Shown here one piece after another: positions 36,401 to 49,640 of a stretch of 64,000 nucleotides of DNA. Made by a program: the position numbers and the translations under genes. The notes under the pieces were generated by a model that was not told where the DNA came from, did no database searches, and saw only the letters and a program-made list of their open reading frames with translations. Position 1 is the stretch's first letter. Every line of letters starts with the position of its first letter. This DNA comes from Onchocerca lupi. Its lineage: Eukaryota > Nematoda > Chromadorea > Rhabditida > Onchocercidae. The DNA lies in assembly GCA_028564675.1 (NCBI GenBank), contig JAOVVO010000047.1, positions 1 to 64,000 of the forward strand, written 5' to 3'.

Positions 36401-38084
36401 TAAGATCATTCTTTTTTTAATGAAAGAATATTTCAAACTTTTAAATTTAAATCCCATTTTTCTGCTTTCTTTAAAATAGCTTTCATTTTGATCCGATTTA
36501 TTATGAAATTTATGAATTGAATTATATCAATCATATCTTCTCGAGAAGAAATAATTTCACAAATTGAACTGAAGATATTATGAAAATTTAGTGGGCTTCT
36601 ATTTACTATTTTAAAAACAATCATTTCGAATGAAGCCGAGCCATTTTCAAATTTTCTTGAAAATGATAGTGCATTTTCTCTGTTTCAATTCATTTTAAGC
36701 GGACTTATTCATAAAATTTTTGCCTCTAATAAAATACTGAAAAATATTTTTTTTTCAATCAAAATTTTTCTATTCAATTTCTTTCCTTACTTATGTATTT
36801 ACGCTATTTTCTTTGTATTGATAGTCTTTAAAATTAAAGATTTTTCATTTTATTATATAATCTATTTGATTGATAAGAAAACTTTTGCAGCAGAAAAAAA
36901 AGGATTTTTTGGAAGAATTTATTTCATACAATCCGATTTTGATGCAACCTAAATCATTCAAATTTGGGACATTTTTGATTAAAATTAACAGAAAAAGCAT
37001 ACGACAAATAGGATAAATATAATAAACACTGATAAATGAATGCTTTTTTTTTCTTTTAATGAAAGTAAAAATATTTCTCTATGTCCATTTAAATAAACGA
37101 AAAATTACACTTCTCAAGTCGGCAATGAATAACTTTTCCTTCTCATTTAGACTTATTTGGCATATCAATCATTCTATTCCCTTTTTCTAACCATTCGTTA
37201 AAAAGTTGAAATTTTTTTTACCAAATCTTGAGAAACAACTTAAATTCACACGCTGATGAAAATGTTCGAAAACATACCTCGAAAAACAAGTGAGTTAAGT
37301 TAAATGTTATGGATAAAATTTCAGGACAATTCGTTCATATTTCAGCTTCCTTCATCATCAGAACTAATTGTTATTATTATCAGCATAAGCAGATTGTTGA
37401 TTGCAAGAAATAAATCATCTAAAATTGTGTATTTTACAAGATTTTGTCATTTCTCTTGGGATTTATTGAGGAAAGTATTGGTAGCGGAAATTACGCTCAA
37501 GCTTCTCACAGAATTTTATATTCAAATAGTTGCTTAATTTTATTCGTATTTTATTCTCATTTATAGTTTTTAAAAATGCGGGATTAAGCTTCAGTTTTGC
37601 CATTTGCAGTATCCGGAAAATATGTTCCTTCTGATTTAGGAATTGAAACCATTTTTCCGGATGCATTCAGTGACATTCTTCCTATCTTGTTCAGAAATAT
37701 CCCAACAGAGGCTTCTTTCGTCTCTTTTGTGTTGATAAATATGATTTTAAAGTTAAATTTTATTTCTTTTATTTACCTACAATATCAGTTTCAAAGCAGT
37801 TGGTAATTGCTACTCTCGAATCAGATAAATCATCTAGACATTCCATCCAATTTTGCACGGACAAAGATTCAGATGCTTCCACAAAATTCAAATTTCCTCA
37901 AACACGCACTTGTAATTAATAAAAATTAAAATAGCAATCATAAAATATTCCTTCTGATTTTGACTCTATTTAATGGGCATTCATATTATCTATCTGAAGA
38001 TTTTACCAGTTTATTTTATAAACTTTATCCCTTTTTTTTATTTATTTATGGTTTACATATGATTGTTATAATTTGAATGAAATT

Positions 38085-38520
38085 CATTAAAATCATATTT
38101 CTCGATTGAATTGTCATATTCTCCAATCCTTTACTGAAATTTTTCTTTGAACAATTCCTTGTATAATCAGGATAAAATGTTAAATTCTTTTTTCTTCTTT
38201 TTAAATATTTCGTCTGCCATAAAATCATTTGTTCATGTTTTACTTTTTATCTTAATTTTTCATTTCGACTGATTTCGCTTATTCTCGAATTTTTCAATAG
38301 ACTCTTTTTTCGATTGATTCGGTATATTCTTGAATTTTTTAAATATAATTCCCCTTCGATTGCATACTTTGCATTCTTGAATTTTTCAATAAAATGTACA
38401 TCCAAAAATTTTAACTTCCCAATAAAATTATTTCTCGATTGATTTGTCACATTCTCGAATCCTTTGCTAAAACTTTTCTTTGGTTAATTTCTTATATTCT
38501 CGAACTTTTAAATAAAATTT
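38085..38520. repeat. degenerate tandem array, period about 46 bp
   Basis: The unit is close to TCTCGATTGATTTGTCATAT followed by TCTCGAATTTTTCAATAAAATT. Clear copies start at about 38100, 38262, 38308, 38353, 38431 and 38478. Spacing between the best-preserved neighbours is 45-46 bp. Confidence 0.7.
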
Positions 38521-38970
38521 ATATTCATAAATTTCAAATGTTGATATTGGATCCAAGCATTGTCTATCAATTCATCACATTTCTATTACTATTCACTTTA
38601 CATTTTCTGTTGAAGTAAAAAAGACTGAAAAAGTGCTTTGTTTTCTTTTTTCTCCTTTGAGTTCTCATATTCAAAATGTAATCCCTGATTACGATCATAT
38701 GGAATTGTTTTCCAACTGCATCACAAAATTTAATCGATATGTTTCCTTTCCATTGGTTTAAGCTAACATCTGTTTTACAAATATATTACTGTGATTTCTT
38801 TCTAATTCATTTCTAGTTGATGTTAACATTTTATCAATGTTATTTCCGATATTGCGAAACATCTGTTTCCTTTATTTTCCGGAAAGTGACAGATGTCATT
38901 GAGTTTTTCTAATATGCAAGAATTTAATGAAACTAGTTGACAAATTCAGTCAAGTAGATGTAAGAGATCG

Positions 38971-38993
38971 AAAAAAAAAAAAAAAAAAAAAAA
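38971..38993 (+). repeat. poly(A) run
   Basis: 23 consecutive A, directly upstream of the 39.0-kb minisatellite. Confidence 0.9.
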
Positions 38994-39014
38994 GAAAAAG
39001 TTTGGTTTGCATCA

Positions 39015-39250
39015 TATTAGTGTTACCATACTTGGCCAATATTTATCGATGTATCTAAAATACTTGCCAATATATTATTTGACCAATATTTACCTATGTA
39101 TATTACTTTGCCAATATTCGCCAATGTATGATATCTAGTAATATGTGTTACATAGTCAATATTTATCGATGTATCAAGATTTACCAATGTTTTATTACTT
39201 GGCCAATATTTACGAATACATCAGTACTTATCAATATATATTTGATACGA
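39015..39250. repeat. minisatellite of TTGGCCAATATTTATCGATG-like units
   Basis: CCAATATT recurs at about 39035, 39067, 39086, 39110 and 39201, with related CAATATTTATCGATGTAT copies between. Units are of uneven length, and each usually includes a GTATnTnnnnTACTT spacer. Confidence 0.65.
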
Positions 39251-40744
39251 TGCTATAACATTCCTCACTAACTTTCCACTAAATTTTGATAATTAAATTT
39301 TAGAAAAGAAATAATTTCTTAACAATTTAAGTTTTTTCTATCACATCAATTTTCTCTTCCTTCTTCTCTTAATAAAATAAAATAATCAGGAATGATCAAA
39401 TTAAGTTCTTGTTGGATATATTAATAAGGAAGTTTGGACAATTATAATTTATTTCAACTTAAATAAAAATAATCTGAATTACCGATTTATTTTTCGTATT
39501 ACTTTAATAATTTATTTTATGGATTATGAAGCACAAATTCATCGTTTTCGTAACCTATTCGACATGATTCTAATTCACTGAACTTTGTTTTATTTTGTAG
39601 AGTCAATTTTTCTATTTCATACCTTACATGCGTTATAGGAAATATCGCAAATATAAAAATGCATTATAGGTAAGTAACGCAAATATAATTTGCCTAAATA
39701 TTTTGTTGAAATTGACATTTTTTTAAAAAAAAAAAGCTAATAATACATGAATTTGTATTTTTTTTCCATGATGGCTTCAGAAAAGTTCTCAATTATTTTC
39801 AATTTGATTGCAATTTACATTCAAAACCATCAATCATGCTTATCAGCTACGACATCGCATGATGCTTTCTTGGCTCTTTTATCAAAATAAGCATATATTT
39901 AGCATCCTAGTTTTCTTCTTTTCTTCTTCGAAGCAATTTTAAGTTTTGTAATCAAATTAACTTTTTTTTATTATCATTCATTTATCTATTAATATTTTGT
40001 TTATTTATTTATTTATTTGTCTATTTATCTATTTATTCACTTTGAATTGATTACATTCCTAATCCTTTTCACAAAAATCTTAGTCTTTCGTCCTTACGAA
40101 GAGAATTAATTTGATTTATAGTTGTCTTCGTAAAAATGATCTAAACAAAACATCTAGAATTTTTCATTTAGAAGTTGCTACATCCTTTTCAAATTTTTTT
40201 TCAAATTAGAATAGATCAACTTTGCTATGATAAGCTGTGTATGTTTGATTGATTTTTAGAATAGACTCTATTATTTTTATGATAGGAAATGGATAAGAAA
40301 CACAGTAAGAATTAAAGTTCTTTTTTAGTTCCAAGGTGGATTATCTTCGCGGCATTTTATATATTTCAAATCCTTAATTCAATTGGATGAATATTTTTTA
40401 ACTCATAATTTGTCATTTCTTCGTTTCTTATAATGATTATAATGATAGGACCAAAAAAGCTAATCCTTTTATATAAATGTTCGATTTTTGCTTTTTAATT
40501 TTCAATTAGTTCTTGATAATAATATTGTAATTTGCATCCCAATATTTTCAATTTTTTCATTGCCGCAATATCAATGCTATTAAATGATCAAATTGAATTA
40601 TTTCAAATTAATTTATTAGAAAGTAATAACATACATTGTATCTTAATTTCATTTAAATCTCTCATTTGCTTATTTGCTTTTCAATTAAATCGATCAATTA
40701 TTTGTCTACATATTAATGATTCAATCTATTTATAGCATGCATGT

Positions 40745-41060
40745 AAAAGGATAGTAAGTTGTGATTGATTCTAATTTAATTCTAATTCATTCTAATCGAT
40801 TGATTCTATTTACGGCAGTTGATTTGCGATTGTGATTGTAATTGATTCGATTGATTGTAATAGTAAAGGGACTGCAAGTTTCTTTTTTTTCGGAAATTGT
40901 GATTAAATTTTAACTTGATTCTAGTGCATTAATTTTAATCGATTGATTCTAATTGCGATCAGTTGTTTGCGATTGTGATTGATTTTGATTGCAATTGTGA
41001 AGAAATAGCAAGTTTCTTTTTTTTTTCAAAAATTGCTATTGATTTTGTTTTATAAAGCAA
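40745..41060. repeat. two-copy tandem duplication, about 140 bp
   Basis: Both copies contain ATTnTAATCGATTGATTCTA, then TTGCGATTGTGATTG, then GCAAGTTTCTTTTTTTT. They start at about 40790 and 40930. Inside each copy GATTGATT words are themselves repeated. Confidence 0.7.
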
Positions 41061-44047
41061 GAAATATGGGTTGTAAATCAGACAATTTATTTGACATTCA
41101 CTGGAATGGAAAATTCTTGAGTACTCATCAGGATTACATAAATATGTTTATTTTGGAAGCAATCAAAGATATGCTTCAAAGATTCGAATAAATGACATGA
41201 ATTATAAAAACTTAACATCAACTTATTGACATGCATTTTTTTAAATTATCATTTCGAATTTCTTGAAAGCTATATTTCATTCGAACTTCATGCCAGTAAA
41301 ATTTATTCAAGCAAATAAAATATTTGACAATTTTGAATTATTTTAATGAGAATATTAATGTAGGATGATATCTGGCATAAAATTATGCTTCCAAGCAAAG
41401 AAATATGTCGAATTCAAATGCTTGAATTGTTTTGAAATTGAGTTTAAATGTGTGTGTGTTAACATTCCAAAATTGTTTAAATTTTTATTTTTTTTTCTTT
41501 TTTGTCATATATTGTTCAAAATTCTTTCTTAATATTCGGTGATTTGGACTGATATCATCTCATCATTTGTCATTCATTTTTCTTCATTCTTCGTTTCCTT
41601 TTCTCGTTTTTTTTTCAAATTTTCCTGCTAATAGCAAAATGTCAAGACGGATATCATTTGAATAGTGTCATAAATCTCAATTTCCTTTATTTTTTATTTT
41701 TTTGAAGTATATAAGTACCATAATTCCCACTTCTATTTTTTTTTTTAATTATTTATTCATTTTTTCCACAGTGAATTTTGTCATCGCTTGCGTTAACATG
41801 CATAATTTTTGCTACTATCTTCTGCGAAAGTCATATTTACAAATCAATGCTTTAAGAATCTTTCTCTTTGTTCATGTTTTTATCGTCATCCGAATTCATT
41901 CATCGCTAATTTGTCGAACTGTTGTTCCACTTATCATTTATCTTTTAAATATTTGAACTATCATTTCAACTTATCATTATATTTTTTAACAAATCCAATA
42001 TATGTCTTTTAAGTAATTCGAATTATTATTTCACTTATCATCATAGTTTTTAACAAATTATCTTTTAGATTATTTATTTTACCAACATTTACTCTACATT
42101 TGTTGCATTAAAAAATGGATTTTTGATGACATATAATTGATAAATTTGTTTCGCATAAATTCTCAAGTTCAATCGAATTTCTCTCTTCAATTGCTTTTGC
42201 GAATAGTGTTTAATTTCTTTTTTTTTTTTTATCGTTTTATTCAAAAAGAATCCAAGCTATTTAATAATTTTTGATAAGCAATCTATTAATTTCAATTAAA
42301 AAATTCATTTTTATCTCATTTAATAAAAGATGAAAATGGATTTGTCGTTAAACTATCAGTTGATTATTCAGATCATCATTGATTAACAAATGGTTAATTA
42401 TTTTCGAGCTATTGTTGACTATCGAATTCATTCAAAACTACTCTAAAAATTTGTTTCCTCTGTTTTATTTTGATTTAAACGATCCAAGCTACTTCAAAAC
42501 AAATTTCAGCTTTATGACAATTTAATAGGCAACCTAGCGAATCTCAAGGAACAAATCCAATTTTGTTGAATTGAATGAAATAGAAGAAAAAGAAATCATT
42601 GAAGTTATTTTGAACAAATCGCAAATTGATTCGAGAGATCCGATAAAAGCCGCTATCATATAATAATCAACAATGATTTGCAGTATCACCTGACCGTCTA
42701 GTTAGCTAATTAAATTAAACGAAAGTGGATTTGTTAGATTTTGCTATTAGAAGTTTTTCACTTTTCAATGATTATTTCATCATATATAATGACACATGGT
42801 AGAACTATTTCACCTCAAATTTCAAATTTTTCTACTTTAAGTTTTAAATTTACACAATTTTAGAATTTGTACAAGAAAAATCCTTCTCCTTTCGAAATAA
42901 CAGAAATATAAGTGCTGAATTCACCGAAAAATTTTCAATGTACACTTTAATTACTTAATTTTCTATTTCACCTTCTTTCACTTTTCCTCACGTTATGTAA
43001 ATGTTTTCATCTGCATCGGCTGATTTAAATTCTATTTGAAATTTTAAAAATCAAAAAAAATATCACGATATGGGAATTCTATCTGCATTTCATATCTAAA
43101 TTAACATTTCACATCACAGAAGATGTAAAACATCGCTTTAAAAAACATTAAATTTTAATTTCAGAAGTATGTTTTTCCGCTTTTCATGTATTTACTTCCC
43201 GAGAATTTTTACTAATTTCTAGAAAAGGATCCACTTATTTTTATTTTTGCCTTTTATGTTCAATTATTTCATATTTAAATTCTATTTTTGCCAAATAATA
43301 TTATCCGGAAGATGCTATTCAGTTTTTAAAAGATTCAGAAATGTTGACAAGCTTCAAATTTATCTTATTATTCAACTGATTAGAATAGATATGTTTGATT
43401 ATTTCTAAGTTCAACTTAGCTTAGAACTTGGAGGAACCATCGTTCACGATCTTATAAGCTATTTGAAATTTGATTTTTCATTCCAAATCAGGTAATGCAT
43501 GAATTGAAATAGATAATGCAATAAAATATATATATTTTTTAATTTTCCTATCCATACAATATTAGAAGTTCTTCCCTCTTAAAATAAAACAAAATTTCTT
43601 TCTTAAATTTGAAATTTCGAAATGATAATATAATATACTTCAATTGTATTTGCTTACATTTCATCCCAAATTTAACAGAAATAGCAAGAGAAATTCTTTT
43701 CGATTTTTATATTACTATACAAAACAATTACTGAAATGCTTTTATTGAGGGGAAAATTCTTGCATACACTTTTGAAATAATAAATCAGTGCAAAATTAAG
43801 AAGTAGTCTTAGTTTAAAAAAAATACAAAACTGGAAAATAGTTTCAATTGAAGCTAATGTAAAATTGAGAATTAGTCTTAATTTTAATTAATGTAAGTTT
43901 GAAAATTAATCGCAATGCTTGAATTCCATTTTTTTTTTTAACAAGAAGTTTTGATTTTAAACATTTATTTGAGAAATAATTTATAAAGATTTATTTATTT
44001 ATTTATTCAGCAATAAATTTGGCCTTATTATTTATTGATTTATAGCA

Positions 44048-46801
44048 ATGGAGTCAAATGAATTAGATGAAATGATGAAATGGGAAGCAAACATTCAACC
44101 ACCAACAATCGATGAATTACGCACATATACGAAGAATGTATTTAGCTGTAAATACATCAAATATATGTATTCCAAATTTAAAAATGTTCGTTTTATTTTA
44201 ATTATTCAATTGTTGCTTGCAAAAAAAAGAAAAAAAATAGAATTGAAACTTTGAAAAAAGAGATGGGTAGAAGGATATTAGAAACAGTAAATAATAATAT
44301 AACAAATTAAATTTCTTTGCAATCAAAACGTGTTAAGTGACATTTCCGGAACAGTTACTTGAAGCTTTCTTCTATCCAGCTTTTTTAAATTAAAATATTC
44401 TGTTATATCATTTTTCGTGATGAAACAATTTGATTACTTAATCAACGATTTTTTTTCCTGAAATAGGCACTTGTATTTCCCATATTCTTATATCTTATCA
44501 ATGTGAATAATTATATCTTATCAATAATTATGAAAATTGATGCAGGGATGTCCGACAGGTAGAATGCGTATAGCTAATTTTAAGAAAATGTTTGGTTCCT
44601 ATTTTCCACCGTGTCTCGATGATGAATATGTCCTGAGACTATTCACAGCATTCGCTAATGGTAAAGAAGAAATGACTTTTAAGGTGATAAAATTTACTTG
44701 TTTTGAATATTCCAATTAGTACAATTAAAATTTAAAAAATAGGTTCATTTATGCTAAATAATTTCAGGTAATATTTTATTAGCATAAAGAGTGTAGCGTG
44801 TAACAGAAATATCATCTTTCCACTTATTTTAAATATGAGATCAAAAATAAACTGATTGATTTTTAAATCGACAAATATTGATTGATTGCTCTGAAGATTG
44901 GTAAGAAATGGGAGGTAGTAAGTATCGATTAGGATTAATGGTTTATCAGATTGATAGAGAAGGTAATTGTGACTTTTGAGCCATTTGAACTTTGTTGTTT
45001 TATACTGAAATGCGTTCGCAAACTATCTTATAGCATTTCAATGCTCATTTTTTACTTCATCTTTTATTGCTACTACTTGCTACTGTTCTATATATATTTT
45101 GAAAAAGAATGTTGTAGACAAAGAGCAAATTTAAATCAATTTTTTTGCTTTAATTCAGAATTTACAGGTAATTTGCATAGCACAGACAACTTGTAATGCC
45201 AATTGAAGCATTTCATCTGCAATTTACTAATAAATAACTGCAACAATAGTTCAATAAATCTCGTAAAAATGACGATTTTGACGATTAAAACGTATCGACG
45301 GGTCATCAGTAATGGACAATGACCAACTGAAAGCAATTGTTGATTTCAATCATCTTGCAGCTACAAAAATTGCCGAAAAATTAAACTCAGCCATATTAAG
45401 ATTTTTCGGTATTCCAATGAAATGGATCAAATTATTAGATCTTTATAAATCGATCGATAATTAAATAAATCATCCAGAAATGTCGCCTTCTTTTATACGA
45501 AACTTTCATCGAAAAATGGATCATTGATTGAGCGGAAGAAGAAGCTCTCAAGTATCTGACAAAAAAAGGTCATAATCACTAATTGATGATTTGTTTCCGT
45601 CATAGATTTCTGAATCCCGACGTCGTGAAATACATCGAATGCAATTCTTCAATCTCCTCGCTATAATGCTCAATCAAAATTCTGAATCAAACTTTAGAGC
45701 TGATGAACAAGTTGGCTTACATAATTTTGTCTTATCATCTGCCACATCTGACATCAGGCTTTCGCAATTAGGCGATCAAGATGTTGCAAGAAAAATGCTT
45801 CTAAAATCAGTCAAATATAAAAGAGATTGGAATTCTGATCGAAAGTTTATTAATTATTCAAGTATTCATCTTTTAGGATCTCATGGAAGCATTCGAATGC
45901 GCTTGATTTCTTCGCTGCGGAAATAAATAAACTTATTTCTTTTAAATTTAATAACGATATGTTTGAGCTTAATTATAATAATTTGGGATTCAAAAATTCA
46001 ATTATTCAATTCGGAAATCCAAGTATTTTTGTATCCAAGCAAACAGTAATTAACTATGAGTGTTAAAGAATAAATTCATGCAGAATAATCGTAATTAATA
46101 ATTATTGATGAAGATTCAATATAATATACTCTGTTTTATTGATAAAGCTAGTTTTAAAAGAAATCGGGAATTCGATCGTTAATTATTCAAGTATTTCATC
46201 TTTAAGGATCTCATGGAATCATTGGCACTACTTTATCTGCCAACACCGGAAACAAATGCAGTTTGGACAATACGAATGATCAAAGGTTGCGACGTTGAAA
46301 CCATCACAGAAGCTGTATGATTTTTAAAAATATTTTTAAAATTTCGAATCAATAGCTACACCTTTTGGTAAGACTAATAATTTAAGGTCAAAAATCAAAT
46401 TTGATCTTATCATTGATCGTATCGCATGTTTTAATCTTTGATATTTCCAGATGTTTCAATTCTAAAATTTTTTCAAAAGTTTAGTGCTTTTATTTGATAT
46501 TTTTCCTTCTTTTTAAAATTTTTTCAGAATCTTTCTTGACTTTTAATTAAATGAATTATGCTATTGAAATATAATTACATCCATATATAATAGGATTTTC
46601 GATTTTTTATTTAACCGAGTTCAGGATTTGCTAGCTTTTGTAAAATCGGTTTTTCGACTAGCAGTGTTTGAGAAATCAAAGGAAAACAGAACATCTGACG
46701 GTGGCTTTCAGATGATCGATACAATTTTGCAAAATATTGCTATCCATCGTTCTCATGGAACATTTAAGGTACCATCACTTTTGAATCTGTCATCAATCTT
46801 C

Positions 46802-46840
<39 letters not shown>

Positions 46841-47478
46841 GGTTAAAACAATGAATTGAAACTGAATAAAAAAGTGATGGGATCAAAATTTCAATTGTCA
46901 TTAAAATTATCATATTGGCGGTAACGAAATATGGGCGCTTTATGATCTCAATTACAGGCATTGGATAAGCATGGCAATGGTTATATATGCAAATCGGATT
47001 TTGTCAACTTTTTCGAGGTTCATCATTTTTATGCTACTCTCGAATAATTGCAAAAGTAATGCGAATATCAAATGTAGCTTTTTCATTAGATAACTAATTT
47101 TCCGTCTGTTGAATTTATTCAAAGAATCTGGTTGCTTGTCCATTCGTTGAATTTTCCCAAAGAATTTGACTACTTGTCCGCCCACTCAAGTAATCAAGTA
47201 ATCTAATTACTTATCCGTTCGTTGAATTTATCCAAAGAATCTCACTATTTATTCGTTCAAAATCTAATCAAATCTTTGTTGGAAAGATTGGCTAATTGGC
47301 AGTAAAAATTTCCGATTAAAATTCAAAGATCAATGTTTTTAATTCGAATTCCATAAACAAAGAAAATGATAGATAAAAAGTTGAATTTTAAATAAAATAT
47401 GATTTTCTTATTTTTCAGCAAAATGACAGCTTGGATCCAGTTTTTATGAAACCATCCGTGCGACTAAAAATACGGTAA
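44048..47478 (+). CDS. divergent recoverin/KChIP-like EF-hand protein
   Basis: Neuronal-calcium-sensor superfamily member, about 215 residues. Exons: 44048-44185, 44546-44683, 46207-46314, 46625-46768, 46958-47017, 47419-47478, all in phase 0. FKNGCPTGRM (about residues 44-53) matches FKNECPTG of KChIPs and CPSG of NCS-1; that Cys-Pro makes EF1 inactive across the family. EF2 (about 80-92) and EF3 (about 116-127, MIKGCDVETIT) have lost the acidic calcium ligands. Only EF4 (DKHGNGYICKSD, 179-190) looks usable, and it has His at position 3. No N-terminal MG myristoylation site. The start follows TTTATAG. Intron 3 (1.5 kb) contains a mariner-like relic and a truncated copy of the exon 3 start. 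A calcium sensor or channel-regulator role is inferred; loss of most calcium binding is likely. Confidence 0.82.
45253..45440 (+). mobile_element. decayed mariner-family transposase N-terminal fragment
   Basis: Two pieces in different frames resemble the mariner helix-turn-helix region. One is NKSRKNDDFDD then stop (45253), aligning with the FRxGDxxLED block. The other is SVMDNDQLKAIVDFN (from about 45306), followed by ATKIAEKLNSA, aligning with DNDQLxAII..TTREIAEELN. In-frame stops, a frameshift and the loss of everything downstream show it is dead. It lies in intron 3 of the EF-hand gene. Confidence 0.5.
45851..45905 (+). pseudogene. truncated copy of EF-hand exon 3 with its acceptor
   Basis: TAATTATTCAAGTATTCATC, TTTTAG and GATCTCATGGAAGCATT here correspond to 46182-46223 with about four differences. 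Exon 3 itself starts at 46207. The copy breaks down after about eight codons and reaches TGA at about 45903. Confidence 0.65.
46803..46838 (+). repeat. poly(A) run of 36
   Basis: 36 consecutive A in intron 4 of the EF-hand gene, shortly after the exon 4 donor. Confidence 0.95.
47100..47265. repeat. minisatellite in intron 5 of the EF-hand gene
   Basis: The unit is close to TTGTCCGTTCGTTGAATTTA followed by TCCAAAGAATCTGACTAC. Copies start at about 47100, 47138 and 47210, with a partial copy at 47165-47200. Confidence 0.65.
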
Positions 47479-48237
47479 TACAGCGCAGTTTAAAAACCTC
47501 AAAACGATCTAGTTTCATGGATTCTTCCAAAATTACTGCTATCAGCAATTGGATAGTTTTACGTGAAATTGAAAGATCAAAAAAAGAAACAATGAAATCA
47601 GTGAAATCAGAGTGATATGCACTATATTTGCGCATAAATTTACTTTTCATTGCTAAGAACCGAAAAAAAAAATTTTTTTAAATTAGCGGGAAAACTCGAA
47701 AAATTTCTCAATTCTCAAAATTTTCAACTTCCCATTCAATATTAATGTAATTATCACTGAAATGACGCTGCTAGATTTAGTAGATTATAAAGTTAGTTAT
47801 TTCCAATAAATTTAATGAATTAAATGTCGGATAAAACGTATCAGGAATAATTCCAAACTGCAACGTTGATTAATCCTAGAATTAATATATCAGGATGAAA
47901 TTGGTCAAATTTATCTCAATCGAAAATATTTTAGTTTTGATTGTTATTTGCAAATATTCTCATTTGTGACATCATTATGCGATTTATGAAAAAATGAAAA
48001 GGAAAACGGTATATTGACACTATTAAAATAGAAAAGACAAATCTAACTTTTTTTATTTTTAAATTTAATCTGGAACTCTGAGATAACTCATGAAAAAAAA
48101 GGTGTCTTTTCGGAAAAAATTGTGATGAATTGATTTAAGAATTCATAGTGTGCAATAAGAGAAATTTGACCATCAAAAAATTTTCTTCAAGTGTAATTCG
48201 AACAAAAGATGGTGATCTATGAAATCTAAAAATTTTC

Positions 48238-48507
48238 ATGATTCCTGATCAGCAACCTATTAATCATCGGATCATTCTGATGGCACTCTTTCTTGATGAA
48301 TGTGACCTGGTGAGTTAATCTGCAAATTTTTTTTTAAATGTTTGAATCTACCTTTCTTTTCCATTTCTTCATTTGAAATAGAAAAAAAGGGAAAAAGAGA
48401 AAAAAAAAAAGAGAGGAAGAGAAGATCCGTACCGGTATTACGTTGAACGGAGTGGTAATATGTTGAATCCGGATCGGTATTGTATTATGGTATCAGGTAT
48501 CAGTTAA
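48238..48507 (+). CDS. weak two-exon candidate, 65 residues
   Basis: Exon 48238-48309 begins with ATG (MIPDQQPINHRIILMALF) and ends at a good donor CTG|GTGAGT. A second exon 48382-48507 starts after TTGAAATAG in the same phase, with a Lys/Arg/Glu-rich stretch followed by DPYRYYVERSGNMLNPDRYC and a stop. The 3' part contains three imperfect 21-base units (CGGTATTACGTTGAACGG-like), so it may be a minisatellite read as protein. The acceptor lacks a pyrimidine tract. Confidence 0.22.
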
Positions 48508-49214
48508 TCAGTTCATTTACACATTTATATTATCATACGGCAAAGTCACTAATAATGCCCGATGATTACGCAGACGGTGACCTTCTTCTCCTTCCATATA
48601 TTAGGCATTTCATTCTTCCTGAATGAACTTCTACAAATAAACAACCGCACTTTGTCACAAAGATTTTGTAATCTGTCATATAAAATTCGAAAAATAATTT
48701 ATTACAAATGTGTCATATTATACAACTTAAAATTTATCACAATATTTTATTATTCAAATAATATTTCTACATTTCTTTATTAAAATGACAACAAATCTGA
48801 TATCAAATATGAAACTTCTCATTTCTTATCTGTTATATATCTTGGGAAAAAAAAAGAAATAAATAGATAACTCGAATTTTTCGATCAAATTATCTTAAAG
48901 TATGAAAATTTTGCGAAGTTTAAAAATAGATTTTTTGCGAGAAAAATCAAAGAACAGGCGTAAATTATAAGTATATAATGTTTATACATGTTGATTACAT
49001 AAATTCCAGTAGTCGACAACTTATCAAAATGGCAAAAAAGGCTATCATCAAAGAAAACTATACAAAATCGTCCGGCATATTACCATAAATCAATCGTACA
49101 TCACAATTAATTATTTTACATTTACACAATATTATAACGATTAATGGTACGAAATATAGCACGATACTCCATCGATAAAGCAGATAAGACCATAAACTAT
49201 ATAATGATATTTGC

Positions 49215-49640
49215 TGACTATTTTCCATTACTGAAATATGCTATCAATTAATAAAATTATAAATTCATCAATATAACCATTCTCATGCAATTATACAATA
49301 TTTTAAACTTATCAGTATAACTATTCCTAATACAGTTATATATTATTTTAAACTTATCAATGCAACTATTCCAGTATGATATTAATTAATTGAATTATAA
49401 ACTTATTAATATAGCTTTTCTTTGCAAAAATATGCTATCAATTAATTAAATTACAAAAATAATCAATATAACTATTCCAGTACAGTAACAATTATTAATT
49501 AATAAGGTTATAAATTTATCAATGTAATTATTCCAATAAAGTTATATACTGTTTTAAATTAGTATAATTATTCTGAAGCAATTACATGCTATCAATTAAT
49601 TGAATTATAAACTTATTAATACCGATATAGTTATACACTA
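49215..49640. repeat. degenerate tandem array with ATGCTATCAATTAATTGAATTA units
   Basis: GCTATCAATTAATnnAATTA recurs at about 49230, 49433 and 49588. TTTTAAACTTATCAnTnnAACTATTCC words lie between them. The array is A+T-rich and uneven. Confidence 0.6.

Larger units (their letters stand above)
30468..44047. other. 13.6-kb gene-poor region
   Basis: No gene could be supported. Open frames of 60-90 codons, such as 36030-36290 (+) and 37304-37537 (+), are Phe/Ile/Lys-rich and no more frequent than chance at this composition. A weakly coding-like segment near 32225-32327 contains a less A+T-rich patch. The region holds several minisatellites, listed separately. Related words recur at 33778 and 34301 (AATAATGATTGAT..TTTACCA). 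Confidence 0.5.
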
